NCBI GenBank assembly: GCA_049292975.1
Contig: JBATRZ010000058.1
Location: forward strand, 1-57,850
Direction: 5' to 3'
Source of the DNA: JBGSWE01 sp049292975
GTDB taxonomy: Bacteria; Patescibacteriota; Saccharimonadia; Saccharimonadales; JACDBH01
Length of the DNA stretch: 57,850 nucleotides
Below the pieces are notes generated by a model. That model searched no databases. It saw nothing but the letters and a program-made list of their open reading frames with translations, and was not told the origin of the DNA. How positions within the stretch are numbered: the stretch's first letter is position 1; each line of letters begins with the position of its first letter. Shown here one piece after another: positions 57,505-57,850 of this stretch. The translations under genes and the position numbers were made by a program.

Positions 57505-57609
57505 ATGAGCTCCCTTCGTTCGCAGAAGAGAGATTAGAGATTTGAGATTTCAGAATAGCTGCAACCGCTATCGTTCTGTAATCTGTAATCTGAATTCCAT
57601 TAACTGTCA
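57505..57609 (-). repeat. heptad hairpin between rplW and rplB
   Basis: 5' arm GGAATTC, AGATTAC, AGATTAC, AGAAC; core TAGCGGTTGCAGCTATTCT; 3' arm GAAATCT, CAAATCT, CTAATCT. Confidence 0.8.
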
Positions 57610-57850
57610 TTACTTGCTCTCCTTCTTGTTCCGCTTCAGGCTGAGGCGGCGCTTAGGCTGGTCGGTCTTCTCATCGGTCTTGTTGGCGCCTGCCTTGGCA
57701 GCTTTAGCCTCGGCTTCTGCGGCCTTGGCTTCTTCGGCGGCTTCCTCTGCAAATAGGGGCAGTGTGTCGCCGGCCTTCAGGGTGACGTAGGCCTTCTTGA
57801 TATCAGAGCGCACGCCGCTTATGGGGCGGCCGCCCTTACGGTAAGACTGT
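57610..57850 (-). CDS. rplW: 50S ribosomal protein L23, C-terminal part
   Basis: Frame open from the window edge (about 79 residues visible). QSYRKGGRPISGVRSDIKKA then YVTLKAGDTLPLF is the L23 C-terminal strand; an Ala/Glu-rich and Lys/Arg-rich extension of about 45 residues follows. The N-terminus lies outside the window. L23 forms the tunnel exit docking site. Confidence 0.9.
   Translation of the reverse strand, partial: QSYRKGGRPISGVRSDIKKAYVTLKAGDTLPLFAEEAAEEAKAAEAEAKAAKAGANKTDEKTDQPKRRLSLKRNKKESK

Noticed and set aside
42121..57609. Periodic short repeats considered as a CRISPR array
   Set aside because: The repeat unit is only 7 bases, there are no equal-length unique spacers and no cas genes; the pattern is confined to intercistronic gaps.

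Overview
The window looks like a chromosomal segment of a Candidate Phyla Radiation bacterium, most likely Candidatus Saccharibacteria (TM7). This is an inference from gene content: a spc-type ribosomal operon with no rpmD (L30) between rpsE and rplO, zinc-free versions of several ribosomal proteins, a thymidylate kinase-ThyX fusion, a resuscitation-promoting-factor-like muralidase, a GT4/GH57/GH15 alpha-glucan operon, very small accessory proteins and no biosynthetic pathways. UGA is used as an ordinary stop codon, so this is not the recoded Gracilibacteria/Absconditabacteria type.

Layout. 1-4.2 kb: edge of a membrane protein, then dnaX-dnaB and a CPR-type conserved protein, on the minus strand. 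4.5-7.1 kb: rplJ-rplL with a long leader, then a divergent pair of very short transcription units ending in attenuator-like structures. 7.4-10.8 kb: an unknown gene, then dcd and the Tmk-ThyX fusion. 11-15.4 kb: secE-nusG, a sigma factor, rplK, a small unknown gene and rplA. 15.4-23.1 kb: glycosyltransferase, histidine kinase, YgjP-like peptidase, P-loop kinase, tRNA-Trp, Rpf-like protein, YdjM-like membrane protein and an FNR-type reductase. 23.1-26.2 kb: plus-strand translesion-polymerase operon with three small genes ahead of a Y-family polymerase. 26.2-32.3 kb: glutamate dehydrogenase and the alpha-glucan operon. 32.3-34.3 kb: rpmG and a tRNA cluster full of palindromes and duplicated tRNA ends. 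34.3-41.5 kb: TPR-holB-rluD-trpS, then small accessory genes (Nudix, DpnI-like, SRAP). 41.7-57.85 kb: S9-L13-L17-rpoA-S4-S11-S13-L36-IF1, SecY, then L15 up to L23, all on the minus strand.

The most striking feature is not a gene. Inside the co-transcribed ribosomal clusters, and also in the translesion and glucan operons on the other strand, neighbouring genes either abut within a few bases or are separated by about 100-155 bases. Most of these larger gaps hold an imperfect hairpin built from a short motif repeated every 7 bases on both arms, followed by the next gene's ribosome binding site. Different gaps use different heptamers, some gaps carry nearly identical copies, and the orientation always follows the gene sense, which points to a role in RNA. 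The window also holds (i) twin divergent micro-ORF transcripts, each with mutually exclusive terminator/antiterminator pairings; (ii) three tRNA genes whose 3' ends are duplicated 143-200 bases downstream around short palindrome-bearing inserts; and (iii) an 80-base palindromic element present both in the rplJ leader and, in frame, inside the Y-family polymerase gene. Several genes have a -10 box 6-7 bases before the start codon, suggesting leaderless mRNAs.
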